From positions 25,442,541 through 25,506,540 of the forward strand of contig CM055094.1 of the NCBI GenBank assembly GCA_029204225.1: a stretch of DNA of 64,000 bases, read 5' to 3'. Both the position numbers and the translations under genes were made by a program. This DNA comes from Diphasiastrum complanatum. Taxonomy: Eukaryota > Streptophyta > Lycopodiopsida > Lycopodiales > Lycopodiaceae. The notes beneath the pieces are model-generated. The model was not told the origin of the DNA and made no database searches. It saw only the letters and a program-made list of their open reading frames with translations. Each line of letters starts with the position of its first letter. Position 1 is the stretch's first letter. Of the stretch, positions 32,536 to 43,637 are shown piece after piece.

Positions 32536-33749
32536 TATCCAGGTCCTGATAGATCTGGTTTATTTACAAGATACTTAAGAGCATAATGATCCACATGAAA
32601 AATAAATGCATATCCCAGCAAGTAATGCCGAAATTTTTTAACAGTGAAAATCATGCCAAGTGCTTCCCTTTCTGAAGCCGAATAATTCTCCTCTGATGCA
32701 CTGAGCTATCGACTCGCATAGTAGATGGGATGATCCTTCTTCAAGTCGTCCTTCTGGCTTAGACAGACACCAATAGCAAATGTAGAAACATCCACATAAC
32801 TGTGAAATAAAATAGCCCATTTGGGTGGTCTCATAATAGGAGCATTGATCAACCTTTGCTTAAGATCTTCGAATGCTTTCTGCTGTTTATTCGTCCACAA
32901 GTATTCCACTTGTTTCTTCAGTAGATGTGTAAGAGAGGTAGCAATAGAAGCATGATTCTGAATAAATCTCCGGTAATAGCCAACATGTCCTAAGAAAGCT
33001 CTTAGATCACGTAAATTAGTTGGTATCTGGAGATTATTTATAAGCTCGACTTTATCTTTGTCGACTTCTATTCCTTTGTTAGATATTTTGTGTCCGAGCA
33101 ATATTCCTTCTTTCATACCAAAACAAACGTTTCTCTGGATGAAGAGATAAACAAGTATCTCGACACCGCTGCAATGTTAGCTTCTGCAGGTGTGTCTTTA
33201 TATCATTGTATACACAGAAATCATCAATAAATATTTCGAGAAAAGTTCTCAGGAAGGCAACGAAAATTACATCATGATTCGCTAAAAAGTCGCTGGAGCG
33301 TTACAAAGACCAAAGGGCATTTTGTTGTAGGCATAAGTGCCCCAATCCATAGTGAATGTGGTCTTTGAACGATCCTCCTTTCGCACTCCAACCTGATTAT
33401 ATCCAGGCTCTCCGAATTTTGCAGGTATACCCTTCAAATCGTCGAGCGACCAGACAAAAATGTCTTGATACTCCTTAGTGAATTCCACTAACTCCGATTC
33501 TCCAAGTGACTTTGAAACATGCACAAATTTGCCAGGTGCAAGTTTAATCAGTTCTATAGAATCTGGTAATATGATACCTTCTGTCATACTGGCCTTGGTA
33601 TGGCCATGAATTTCGCGCATGGTTGACTCCACATATGTTTTCTTGTCGTCAACCTGGTTCTTGTTACCAAATTCGTGTTCAGATTCATCACTCGAATCGT
33701 CAGACTCTTTCGAGTTCGTGTCTGCAACGTTAATTTCTTCATACGGACT
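32536..33749 (-). pseudogene. Tat/Athila-like gypsy E/F, pol part (RT-RNase H), truncated
   Basis: On the minus strand this starts in the protease-RT linker (EEINVADTNSKESDD, STMREIHGHTKASMTEGI). It skips the N-terminal RT blocks (deletion at GEPGYNQVGV), then shows the RT segment TYAYNKMPFGLCNAPATF and an FIDD catalytic site. After that come the connection KEGILLGHKIS and FLGHVGYYRRFI, and RNase H (33116-32545) with a stop in the YASR/LSASE block. It ends abruptly near 32545 within RNase H, so integrase and the 3' end are missing. It continues the gag/protease part at 39514-41975, from which it is separated by inserted element I. Confidence 0.85.
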
Positions 33750-35221
33750 TGTTTATTGATTCCTCTCTCTATCTACTAGTTTTCCTTGTTTGCTTCTTGT
33801 TACAACTTATGCTACCTCCATTCTGGTTGTTAGCTGGGCATGTTCTTGATCATTTTTATTTGGTTCAATGCCCATATCAGGCAGCAGATTCTCGGGGTTG
33901 TAGTATGGTTCAACTTGTCACGGATATTATCTCTTTTCTTTCTTTTATTGCTTCTGACGTTACAGTCCGTTATGGATTATCTTCTTGTTAGAACAGTCAA
34001 CAACAGAAGCGTTTCTCAGTTTCAATGTATTTCTTAGCCTGTCAATGGGAGAACGGGTTTGATACTCAGCTACATGCATACACTAGCCATGTAACCATCT
34101 ACAACTCAAGAGGATCAACGTTTTAGAGCAGGGAGCAAACCTACACTAACTACTGAATCAAAGAACTAGATTAGCTACTGAAAACAAGATTCAAGAAAAA
34201 AGATTCCTAGCAGCATTTTAACAATCTAAGAATCAAGAAACACTCATCACTTGATGCTTAGATTACTCAAGAACAATCAAGAACTGGATTGTAAGGAAAT
34301 GTGCAAGATCTATGCCACAAACCAGCCTATCTAGTTTACTTGAATGCTGAATCCTACTTTAATCCACAACAAGAATTGAATCCTAATCCACAACTAAGCA
34401 AGAAACAAAGAAACAAGATCCTAGTTAATCCACAATGTAAGGGAATCAAGCATGCTCATAGAAACCTCACTCAAGAGCATTGCCATGAACAAGGAGCTTA
34501 GTGTTCTTCAAGAACTCGTGGAGGATCCTCTTTATTAGCTCAAGAGAACTTGAAATACAATCAAAGCTCCCTCACAAGAGAGGGGGGCCCTTAAATAAGC
34601 AAGAAGGCTGCCCATGTGGAGCCCAAGTGGCAATTCCACCAAACTAGAAATTACATGTGGAATTTGCCCTTCCACTAGAGGTCACCATCAAAAGGTGGCT
34701 CACTCTTACTATTTTAAGGGAGGTCTACATTTATTACAATTATTCAAGGAAATGTTACTAGCTCCTACATGGTCATTCCTTCTTTGGGATACACCATGTA
34801 GGCTCACATCGCTAATCACTATCCTTCACAAAGAGGGAGTCTCTTAAATAAGCAAGAGAGCTCCTTAGGTGGCATCCTAGTGGAATTTCCACATTTCACA
34901 AATTACAAGTGGAATAATGCTCTCCACTAGAGGTCACCATCAAAAGGTGGCTCACTCTACTTTCTTTAAGAGGGGTCTACTTGCATTTATTACATTTGCC
35001 TAGAAATACTAGTTCCTACATGGTCATTCCATCTTTCGGGATTCACCATGAGGCTTACACAGTTATGGCTTGTTATTACTAACTAGCATTTCTCGGCTCT
35101 CATACTCAGCTCTCAGTCTTCATTAGTCTCGTCTTCTCGTAGATCTCCTCGGTCTAAGGTGAGAGGTGCTCTTGAGTTGCTCTATCCGAGTATCTTGGAA
35201 ATTCGTCAAAATCAGCCAACA
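33750..35221 (-). repeat. 3' LTR of element I (with internal duplication)
   Basis: In plus orientation it begins TGTTTATTGATTCC and ends CAGCCAACA. It is about 330 bp longer than the other copy because a block with CCACTAGAGGTCACCATC and AAAAGGTGGCTCACTC occurs twice (about 34580-34820 and 34822-35055). Short direct duplication within the LTR explains the length difference. Confidence 0.8.
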
Positions 35222-37439
35222 TCATCCCACCCCTAATGTGTTGCAAGACCCACTGCAACTCATATTGGACGATGTCGCTCTGCTTTGCATTGACATCTTC
35301 GATCGTCACTTGGAAAAGTGTAGATCCTCGTTCGCTTACATAAAACCAAGTGCTTATTGTCGCCAGTATTTATCACATAAACGGTTTTTCACAAATTGTC
35401 GCAATTGGATTAGAATGTCTTATTGCTGTAATGGGTTGACATTCTCAAAATTTGATGAGCTCTCAGCAGCTTCACAACTCTGCATGCATGAGTGCTTTCC
35501 ATGTGTCTCTTTGTTTAGTCACTTGTATTTGCCATTAACGATTTCATCTTTGGTTTCTTGGCAGATTCCATCTTTGGTTTCTTCTGGGAGGTCTGTATCC
35601 TCCATTTGCCTTTGTTTCTGTGGTTCTTCTCTCAGTTGAAGTTCCAGTCTCAAGGGAAATCTTTGATCTACAGGTTGCACAAACTTTGATTATCAGTCTC
35701 AAGGGGATGGATTCATCAAAAATCGGTGGTAGAAACAATTTTGGATGGACAGTTTGGTTACGGTAAGGAAACATGATGAAGGCTTGATGGTAGGGTGAAG
35801 GAACTGATAGTTCTACAGTTGTAGCCTTGGACCCTTGCAATGTCGAGCTTTGACCACCACTTGCTGGGTGAGGAGTTTGCTTTATTTGCAGGTTCACGGT
35901 TGTCTTCATCTTTCTTTTTCTGCAGCTCTTTCTTTTGACCCATTACTTTTGGATCTCTTTGGGCTTCATACGAGGGGATTCAACTATCATTTCTCCAAGA
36001 GTTTCTTTTGATCAAGGTTGATCTGACTCATCTGTTGCTTAAGTTTTATCCTGTCCTCCTCAGCTTCTTGGATCTTTCTCTTTATTTGTTCTGGCTGCTT
36101 TGTCTGCTTTTGTAGGTTTTTTTTGGCTGAACAGCCAATATAGGTGGTAGTTGGTCTCCGCAAGACACTTGCAATGATCTATCAGCTGCTTCGGTAAGAC
36201 TATAAAAAACTGGGAATTTCTCAGAAGAATAGTAAACTGATGATAAACAAACAAATGGAAGGAAGGGTGGTGGTGACAACAGTAGATGGTGTGGACGATA
36301 GGCATGATAATGGGCGTAGAATTCGAAGTATTGCAAGAGGCCCGCTGAAGAAAGAGACTGATTTTCCAATGCTTGTGTTTCCCTTTCTGAAGGATCTTCG
36401 TCGTGACTGGGGTACTTCTTCTAATTGAGTCTCTTTGGATTACCCATCTGCCTTCTTTAGCCTTGTCTTTTTCATATTAGACTTGTCACCTTGGCTGTCA
36501 ATCTTGCTGATGTTGTTGCTGGCAGCGCAACTGCTCCAGTGGATCCAAGCAAATCCACTCTCTCCCCCCTCCCAAAGTCTGCTGGTGGGGATGTTGTTGC
36601 TGGTGATTGTTCATGCTCAGAATTGGATCGGCGTGTGGAACACATAGTTGAAACTCGTTGAACATGCGACTGGACTAAAGATTGAACAAATTTTAACTAA
36701 ATTTGTTTCGATCTTGCTGTAGTTGACTCAAAGAATAATATGGCAATGAGATGCAGGAATCAACTCTAAGTTGACATGGATTTTTCATATGTCTCAAAAA
36801 TCCTAAACTGTTGTACAAGGGAATCTGAAGATGGGTAGATGAATGAAAATGTGTTCTGGAGATGCTCTATAGAAGACTCTCGTGCAGTAGCTATTCCTCA
36901 TGCAAAAATCAATCACACAAAATAGGTGAAGAGAAACAAGAAAATAAACAAACATTAAAGAGAGTGAGAACTATATAGCACAGAAACTCCATTAAGGTTG
37001 GTTCTAGCATGGGATGTTTCAACACCATGAACATGGGTTCTGGCTCGTGAGGACTCGGCCCTATCAGGTTCTTGTCCTTCGAATGGATTTGTGGATGGCT
37101 CATAGGGTTGGGACCGCATTCGGTAGAATCTATGATGTCTGATTTGTTCAGTTGTAGGGGACCTTACCTCGTATGGATAGTCGTCTATGATTTCAGGATC
37201 TGTATGTTGATCCATTGGGTACTGGGATATGAGTTTCTAGTATTGATGATTTTTTTAGGGTTTTAAATGTTTTTTTAGAAAGTCAAGAGAAAACTCAGTA
37301 TGAAAAGAGCTTTCTATTGGTATGGGTGTTGTTTTTTGAAAAAATTTGATGTTCATGCCCTTTTTTTTTTTCAGTCTCAAAGGTGTTGGGAAGATGGTGG
37401 TTTGGTCGAAATGGCAATCAGAGGTGTTGATCAAAAGTT

Positions 37440-38165
37440 ATGGTCCGATCGAAATGGGTATTGATTGCTCTGGTCGAGCTTTGGCCTGATTGCTTCGGTT
37501 GAGATCTGATCGAATCCCTCCAGTCGAGATTTGATCGCTGCCTTCGGCTCCAATCGAGATTTGAGCGGGCACTTTGGCTCCGGTCGAGATCACTTCGGCT
37601 CTGGTCAAGATTTCAGCGTGCACTTTGGCTCCGGTCGAGATTTGAGCAGGCACTTTGGCTCCGGTCGAGATCTCAGCAAGCACTTTGGTCGAGATTCCAA
37701 CAAGCACTCCGTCGAGATTCCAAAGAAGCGCTTCGGTCCAGATCTCAAAAAATCACTTCGGTCGAGATTTCAGCGGGCACTTCGGCTCCGGTCGAGATCC
37801 CAAAAAAATGTTTCAGTCAAGATTTCAGCGGGTACTTCGGTCGAGATTTCAGCGGACACTTTGGTCGAGATTTTAGTGGACACTTCGGTTGAGATTTTAG
37901 CAGACACTTCGACTCCGGTCAAGATCCCAGAAAATTCGGTCAAGAATCCAAAAAAACACTTCGGTCGAGATTTAAGATGGGCCTCCGGTTGAGAGTTTAT
38001 TGAAGTCTCTGGTTGAGATTTCAGCTGGGCCTCCGGTTGAGAGTGAGGTGAGGCTTTTGGTTGAGATGGAAGCTGTGCCTCCGGTGGAGATTTCAGTTGG
38101 GCCTCCAGTTGAGAGTGAGGTGAGGCTTTCGGTTGAGATGGAAGTTGTGCCTCCGGTTGGGATGT
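37440..38165. repeat. Minisatellite array in element I
   Basis: The array consists of degenerate units built on GGTCGAGATTTCAGCGGGCACTT and, further right, GGCCTCCGGTTGAGAGTGAGG. Spacing is irregular, roughly 30-60 bp. Because unit lengths are mostly multiples of three, several frames stay open. The minus strand translates to ISTEVSAEISTEV-like and SQPEAQLPSQPKASPH-like repeats. It is not a CRISPR array: units abut, with no unique spacers. Confidence 0.85.
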
Positions 38166-38357
38166 AACACAGTAGTTAACACACGATCGTAGAGTAAGGA
38201 TGATACTGTCCAAGAACGGCCCTATTCAAGAATGTGGCAGACTGTAAGTGTCAGATTGCAGATGATGGTAGATCCAGATATGGATGATGTTATTTATGGA
38301 GCGGATCATGGAAGAACGTTGGAACATGGATGAAATAGAGATGTGCATGTGTTCAAA

Positions 38358-38372
38358 TGGCAACTGGTGCCA
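38358..38372 (-). other. Primer-binding site of element I
   Basis: Minus strand TGGCACCAGTTGCCA, two bases inside the 5' LTR, resembles the plant gypsy site TGGCGCCGTTGCC. This fixes the element's orientation. Confidence 0.65.
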
Positions 38373-38374
38373 AA

Positions 38375-39513
38375 TGTTTACTGATTCCTCTCTTTGTCTA
38401 CTAGTTCTGCTTGTTTGCTTCTTGTTACAGCTTATGCTACCTCCATTCTGGTTGTTAGCTGGGCATGTTCTTGATCATTTCTATTTGGTTCAATGCCCAG
38501 ATCAGGCAGCAGATTCTCGGGGTTGTAGTATGGTTCAACCTATCACGGATACTCAGATTTCGAACACTCTTGAACTCTCGAAATTACTTGCAATCATTCT
38601 ACCATGAAAGCACACCAAGAATGCCCAAAAACAGCTCTTCTTGAAACATGGTTGGGCATTACTATTTGCATTGCAAAACGAATGATTGCAAAACGAAAAC
38701 TAAACTACTTGCAATACCAGAAAACTTAGACTAGCATGCCACATTCGTCATAAAAAACAAGAAAACTAATTTCTACAAGCATTCAAGAACCAAGAAGCTC
38801 CATCTTCTTGATTCTTGAATTTTCCAAGAAACTCAAGAAACCAAAACATAAATGAATTTGCAAGATCTATACCACATTATTGGCTACAAATCTCTTGGAT
38901 GCTTGCAACCTACATTAATCCACAAGAAAACATGAAATCTAATCCACAATTAGGAAAGCAAGAAAAGTAATCCATCTAAATCCACAACCACACACAATAT
39001 GAATGGAAGGGCATGATCATAGGGGCATCACTCAAGAAAACCATCATGATCAAGGAGCTTAGCGTAGCATCAAACTCATGGAAAATCTTCTTATTAAGCA
39101 TGGAGTAGATACAATGCAAAAAGCTACTCTTCACAAACAGGGAGTCTCTTAAATAAGCAAGAGAGCTCCTTAGGTGGCATCCTAGTGGAATTTCCACATT
39201 TCACAAATTACAAGTGGAATAATGCTCTCCACTAGAGGTCACCATCAAAAGGTGGCTCACTCTACTTTCTTTAAGAGGGGTCTACTTGCATTTATTACAT
39301 TTGCCTAGAAACACTAGTTCCTACATGGTCATTCCATCTTTCGAGATTCACCATGAGGCTTATACAATTATGGCTTGTTATTACTAACTAGCATTTCTCG
39401 GCTCTCAATCTTCATTAGTCTCGTCTTCTCAGAGACCTCCTCGGTTTAAGGTGAGAGGTGCTCTTGAGTTACTCTGTCCGAGTATCTTGGGGATTCCTCA
39501 GAATCAACCAACA
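38375..39513 (-). repeat. 5' LTR of element I
   Basis: In plus orientation it begins TGTTTACTGATTCC and ends CAACCAACA. It shares with the other LTR the stretch TTGTTACAGCTTATGCTACC near its left end and TCTTAAATAAGCAAGAGAGC to the right end. The middle parts are more diverged. Confidence 0.82.
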
Positions 39514-41975
39514 GAAACATCCGCTTCAATGTTGCAGGCATCGAAGATTTCTTTGGCATCAGCATTCTCATAACATTCAAAGTACTGCACTTCAATATCA
39601 GATTCATTGAAAAAAATATTCAAGGCATACGAAGATTCTCTGATGTAAAACTGGTGTCGGACAAAGGATTTCACCTTCATATTTGTCACGAGTCCAGGTT
39701 ATGATTTGTTCTGCTAGCTTGCCTCGGTTATTGGTCTCACCCGTCTGAAATCTCAGCTCTCTGGATTTCCAATGTACACTTGCGTTTCAATCAGCACATA
39801 ATAGGATGACAAACCAAGTGGTTTGATAACAATGAAATTCATTGTGAATGGCTTGGTTTGAATGTAGACAGTGACATCCTTCAGTTCTCCAACAGGTTTT
39901 TGTCGTGTCGAATAAGCTAACTTGATGTTTCGCTGTGTCGGTTGAATGTCATTCAGCCTTAGAGCATGAGTTGTGTCTTCTGTTATTATATTTACACTAG
40001 AACCAGAGTCAATTGGCACTTTTTCGATCAGGCATCCCGCAATGGTAATATCAATCTCAGGTGCACCGAGATCACCTAAATCGATAGACAAAACACCAAC
40101 TTCTGGCAGAGAAATTTTTTTTTTTTTTTGGGGACAGGAAGAACTTTCAGTTTCTTTTTGTAATAAGTGTTATCTACCAACAGCTGCTCAAAAGTAATGT
40201 TTGGATGAAGAGATTCAATATCAGTCACGATGTCATATTCTTTCATCTTCGATTTCGAGGTTGGTTTATCGATAACAACACTAGACAATTTCGTCTTCGC
40301 GATTTCTTCGTCCTCTTCTTCGAAAGTGACCACCTTCTCTGCAGCAGCTGTCTGAAGTTCAGCGTTGATGATTTCATTTGTTTCTGCCGAGATGTCTTTT
40401 GTAAATAACTTCGCAGCATCGCGTCATAGTCAGGGTCATCTTTGAGATCTTCTTTAGTCGTAGATTTGTTCGTTGTTTTGCTAGAGGATTTCTTCTTCGA
40501 GGATTTTCTACGCTTTGTCGAAGATTTCTGACCAGGTTTCGAGGAGCTTTTGCTTCTCGTTGTGATTTTGAATAATTTTTCCACATCACTTGGCCAAGAC
40601 TGATCTTCTGTCTTTGCCAGTTTTCCTTCAATAGCGTCAATTCTCCGCACAACAACATCAGTCGCAGCTTTCGCTTTCGTGTCTGCAGCAGCTGGTGTTG
40701 CTACATACTGATATTTGGGTCACGGCTTCTGCGGCTGAGGGCAGTTAGGATACTTGTGGCCAGGCTCTCTACAATTCAAGCATAATGGTACATAACCAAT
40801 CGGCTTTCGTGATTGAGGACAGTCAGGAGAAAAATGTCCCGACTCTCCACAATTGTAGCAGTTTCCCGAAACTGGTTTACTTGTGGTTTGAGACTTTGTC
40901 GGTCCAACAAATTCAGGAGAATTATGTCTTCTTGGTGCGAACTTGGGTCTGTCCTGCTGGGCTAATGCTGCAGTACCACCCTGTACATAGTTAGTAGTCG
41001 CATCATTTTGAAAAATAAAAAGTACCTCCTGGGTAGGATCTTCAATGTATTTGACATTCACAGTAGTACAGTCTTCCTTAGTGTGTCCAAAAGTTCCACA
41101 TTTCGTACACCACATTCTTGAGTTGGAAGAAGACGCTTTTGGTCTTTTATCTGCATCTTCAAAGATCTGCACTTTCAAGTCATTAAACTTTTTATTAAGG
41201 TCAACCATATTACTCTTCCAAGCTTTTCCACTTTAGAAGCTGACGACTTATCCTCGACAACTTTTGTGTCGTCCTTTCGTTTAGTTCGTCGTTTATTCTT
41301 TCTCTCTCCTTTGTCAGCTTCTGATTCTGATGAATCGCTGCTTTCAGATTCCGAGCTTGAAGAACTAGTACTTGAATCAGAGTCTGAATCATCATCGTTG
41401 TCACTAGAATCAGTCTTCGACTTTCGAGATTTCTTAGTCGATCGTCGCTTTCGTGCTAGTTTCGAGGTCTCGAAATTTTCGGCACTAGGTGTTGTTAAGG
41501 AGGTCATGTCCCCTTGTCTGCAATACCGATCAATCTTTGGTGGTAAACCAGCCAAAAACCATTCGATTTGTATATCCACGGGATATACACCAGTTAGTTT
41601 TCCTATGAGATTTTTAACCTTTCGTGTATATTTTGCAAAGAGATTCTTTACTCTTCTTCTGAACATTGTCCAGACGTCCGAGAATTCTAGATTTGTAACC
41701 GATCTCTCTGAACTGGTTCAGAAACACATCCTTCAGCAAGTACTAGGTTCCTACACGGCCTGATTCAACTTGGCTGTACCAGATGCGCGCCTACTTTCTT
41801 AGCAGACCAGGGAAGATTTGTAGTTTGTCTACGTCAGTTCCCTCGTTATTTGCATTGGCTATTGACTCGAATTGTGAGACAAATCTTACGGTATCGTTCT
41901 AATCTGGATTCTCTATCTGACATACACTAGAGATGGAGGTGGATTTGTCAGATTTCTTATAACTTTCCTAAACTG
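39514..41975 (-). pseudogene. Tat/Athila-like gypsy E/F, gag and protease
   Basis: From its 5' side this shows a gag core (41975-41640, frame breaks, with FVSQFESIANANNEGT), and an acidic Ser/Asp and basic linker (41666-41175). Three CCHC knuckles follow: CTKCGTFGHTKEDC, CYNCGESGHFSPDC and CLNCREPGHKYPNC (41120-40740). Then come a Lys/Ser-rich basic stretch (40650-40374), the segment VVTFEEEDEEIAKTKLSSVV (40333 on) and an aspartic protease with IDSGSSVNII near 40010. The frame breaks at several points. It is cut at 39514 by element I and resumes at 33749. The same gag-protease boundary occurs in plus orientation at 43638. Confidence 0.87.
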
Positions 41976-41993
41976 TCCCCGACAACGATGCCA
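41976..41993 (-). other. Primer-binding site of gypsy E/F
   Basis: Minus strand TGGCATCGTTGTCGGGGA differs from the plant Tat/Athila site TGGCGCCGTTGCCGGGGA at only two bases. It lies 12 bases from the LTR end, further than the usual few bases. Confidence 0.75.
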
Positions 41994-42005
41994 AAAATTG
42001 GTATA

Positions 42006-43269
42006 TGTCGTACTTTACCAACATGGTTAATATAGATTTTATAGTAAATAATGTCGTTCCCACAGAGGGCAGCGTTAGAAAGTTATGTTTTTGGTACAAT
42101 TTATGACAAGTGGTTTCACGTGTTATTCTGGTTGTCAACAGACATTAAAAAGTAACCAATAATACTTATGTTTGGCATGAGTAATGTTAATAAATTTAGA
42201 ACAACAATCTGGCCTCTATCGAATTGAAGGAAGCGTGTTCTACAGATGATATGTTATCAAAGTAGTACAACAATACTACACTCTGGTTGATTAAGGTGTC
42301 AACAGAGAATCAAGAATTGTTCGATGTATTCGCGACTGTGTAGACAATTAATTATTCGCGTTCGCGAACTATTCATTTCTAGACAGAAGTCTTCAACAAC
42401 TAAAGCCCAACTTAATGGTTAAAGAACACGAAGAGTTTTAGGGCACGTTAGAAACTTATGTCAATGCCAATCAGGAAAACAGATCAAAGACTCAATTCTT
42501 CAGACAGGGACTGTCATCTCATATGTATACATACAGCTTTATTCAATGATCGTGCTAGACTGTACCAAAGATAGTCGTTATTCGAGTGCCGAAAAGAAAG
42601 TATCTGCGACAGACGAATAAGATGGTTTTAAGACAGTTCTTTAGAGCATGCTTTATGGAAACACAACAAACGATTGTAATGCACTAGAGCATCTGTCTAA
42701 TCAGAGAGTAATTCATGAAATGCGTTAGAGATTGTTAGCAGACTCAAGATCACTCACACTCAGCAGTGCGGAGAACAGAGATAAGAGAGAATAACTCACA
42801 GAATTCTATTCACTTCTTCAATCTCTTACGTAAGCATAAACTCTTCTCTCTCGATGATCGAGACTGAAGTGTGAGATCTATATATGTTCTACGGGATGAA
42901 CAAACTCACCTCTTAAACAATAGGTGCATCGCTCCCACGAAAGGGTCTAGTTAACAATTAGACTGAAAATACGTTCAACTATTACATAGGAGGTATACTT
43001 AACTATGAGTTAAAGTTATTCTAGTTTAACATGTCTTTTCGTATCTAGTCGTTTCGTATGGACGACCTAGTAAAGGTTATCCAAGACAATGTCTTTTCCT
43101 TTTAAAGGTCTTGTCCTTAATTACAAGGCAAGTACTTGGGGGATATATTCCCGAAAAATGACTTAGGCCTCTTCATGGTTTATACTTAACCGGCTCATAT
43201 CTTCATTTTTGAGTATATCATGCCATATTTATGTTGATATTCAATATTTAACATTTTCGTGGCATCACA
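42006..43269 (-). repeat. 5' LTR of gypsy E/F
   Basis: About 1264 bp. On the minus strand it starts TGTGATGCCACGAAAATGTT and ends AAAGTACGACA. It is the inverted partner of the LTR at 56735-57984, with the same ends and the same order of internal motifs (for example GAAGAGGCCTAAGTC, ATGTATACATATGAGATG). Its outer edge abuts a copia RNase H tail, so E/F inserted into copia K. Confidence 0.9.
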
Positions 43270-43376
43270 AGATCAAATGGCAGATATTTTTACTAAGTTA
43301 TTAGGTAGATGTAAATTTGAGAGGTTTCATACTCTATTAGGGATAGAAAAATGTAATTTTATCATTGAGGGAGAGT
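43270..43376 (+). pseudogene. Copia K RNase H tail
   Basis: The last residues of a copia RNase H region (QMADIFTKLLGRCKFERFHT, LLGIEKCNFIIEGEC) end in TAG and are followed by a purine tract GAGGGAGAG and an LTR. Everything upstream is cut off by the LTR of E/F. Confidence 0.82.
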
Positions 43377-43637
43377 GTTAGAAATCAATGATAAACTTCA
43401 TTGTTACTGTTTATGATGCACATTAGTGTTGACAGCTGTGACCACCTATCAATAGCCGTAGGCTAGTCTATTAGTCTACTACTAGGTTTTCTCTCTCTAT
43501 CAGGGTTCAGAGTTTATTTGTACATTTTACATTCTGTATGAGGTAGGGTGAAAGTTTGACAGTGTGTGTTCTTCTTTCGCCTTCTTGTGGTGATTGCTTA
43601 TGGTGAATGCTTGATGTTGCATATCTAATTATTAACA
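43377..43637 (+). repeat. Short 3' LTR of copia K
   Basis: About 261 bp, from TGTTAGAAATCAATG to TTATTAACA, following the purine tract. To its right the sequence switches at once to the gypsy gag-protease boundary (GATATCTCAGCAG), so copia K had inserted into the gypsy element G. Confidence 0.75.

Larger units (their letters stand above)
35222..38374 (-). other. Internal region of element I, no recognised protein
   Basis: Open stretches on the minus strand include 37215-36955 (MDQHTDPEIIDDYPYEV..., with a good ATG context CCCAATGG), a charged coiled-coil-like stretch near 36060-36000 (EEDRIKLKQQMSQINLDQKK), and 35943-35758. They are separated by stops. None is recognised as gag or pol. They could be a decayed gag or captured sequence. 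Confidence 0.45.
33750..39513 (-). mobile_element. Non-autonomous (LARD-like) LTR element I, nested in E/F
   Basis: Two related terminal repeats (33750-35221 and 38375-39513) enclose 3.15 kb without recognisable protease, RT, RNase H or integrase. On the minus strand the primer-binding site TGGCACCAGTTGCCA lies two bases inside the 5' LTR, and a purine tract AGGGGTGGGATGA lies just before the 3' LTR at 35222, so the element runs minus. It interrupts the gypsy element E/F between protease and RT. I could not see a matching target duplication (GGACT versus GAAAC), so the insertion may have been edited or the ends are off by a few bases. Confidence 0.82.

Noticed and set aside
35166-35639. 157-codon plus-strand frame with a Cys-rich start
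   Set aside because: It starts inside an LTR, runs against the element's direction and has no conserved features.
37531-37992. Plus-strand 153-codon frame with SGRDLSRHFGSGRDLS-type repeats
   Set aside because: Frame kept open by the minisatellite period; the element runs on the minus strand and no start context or homology supports it.
37440-38165. A CRISPR-like repeat array
   Set aside because: Units are degenerate, vary in length and abut without unique spacers, in a plant retroelement context. It is a minisatellite.
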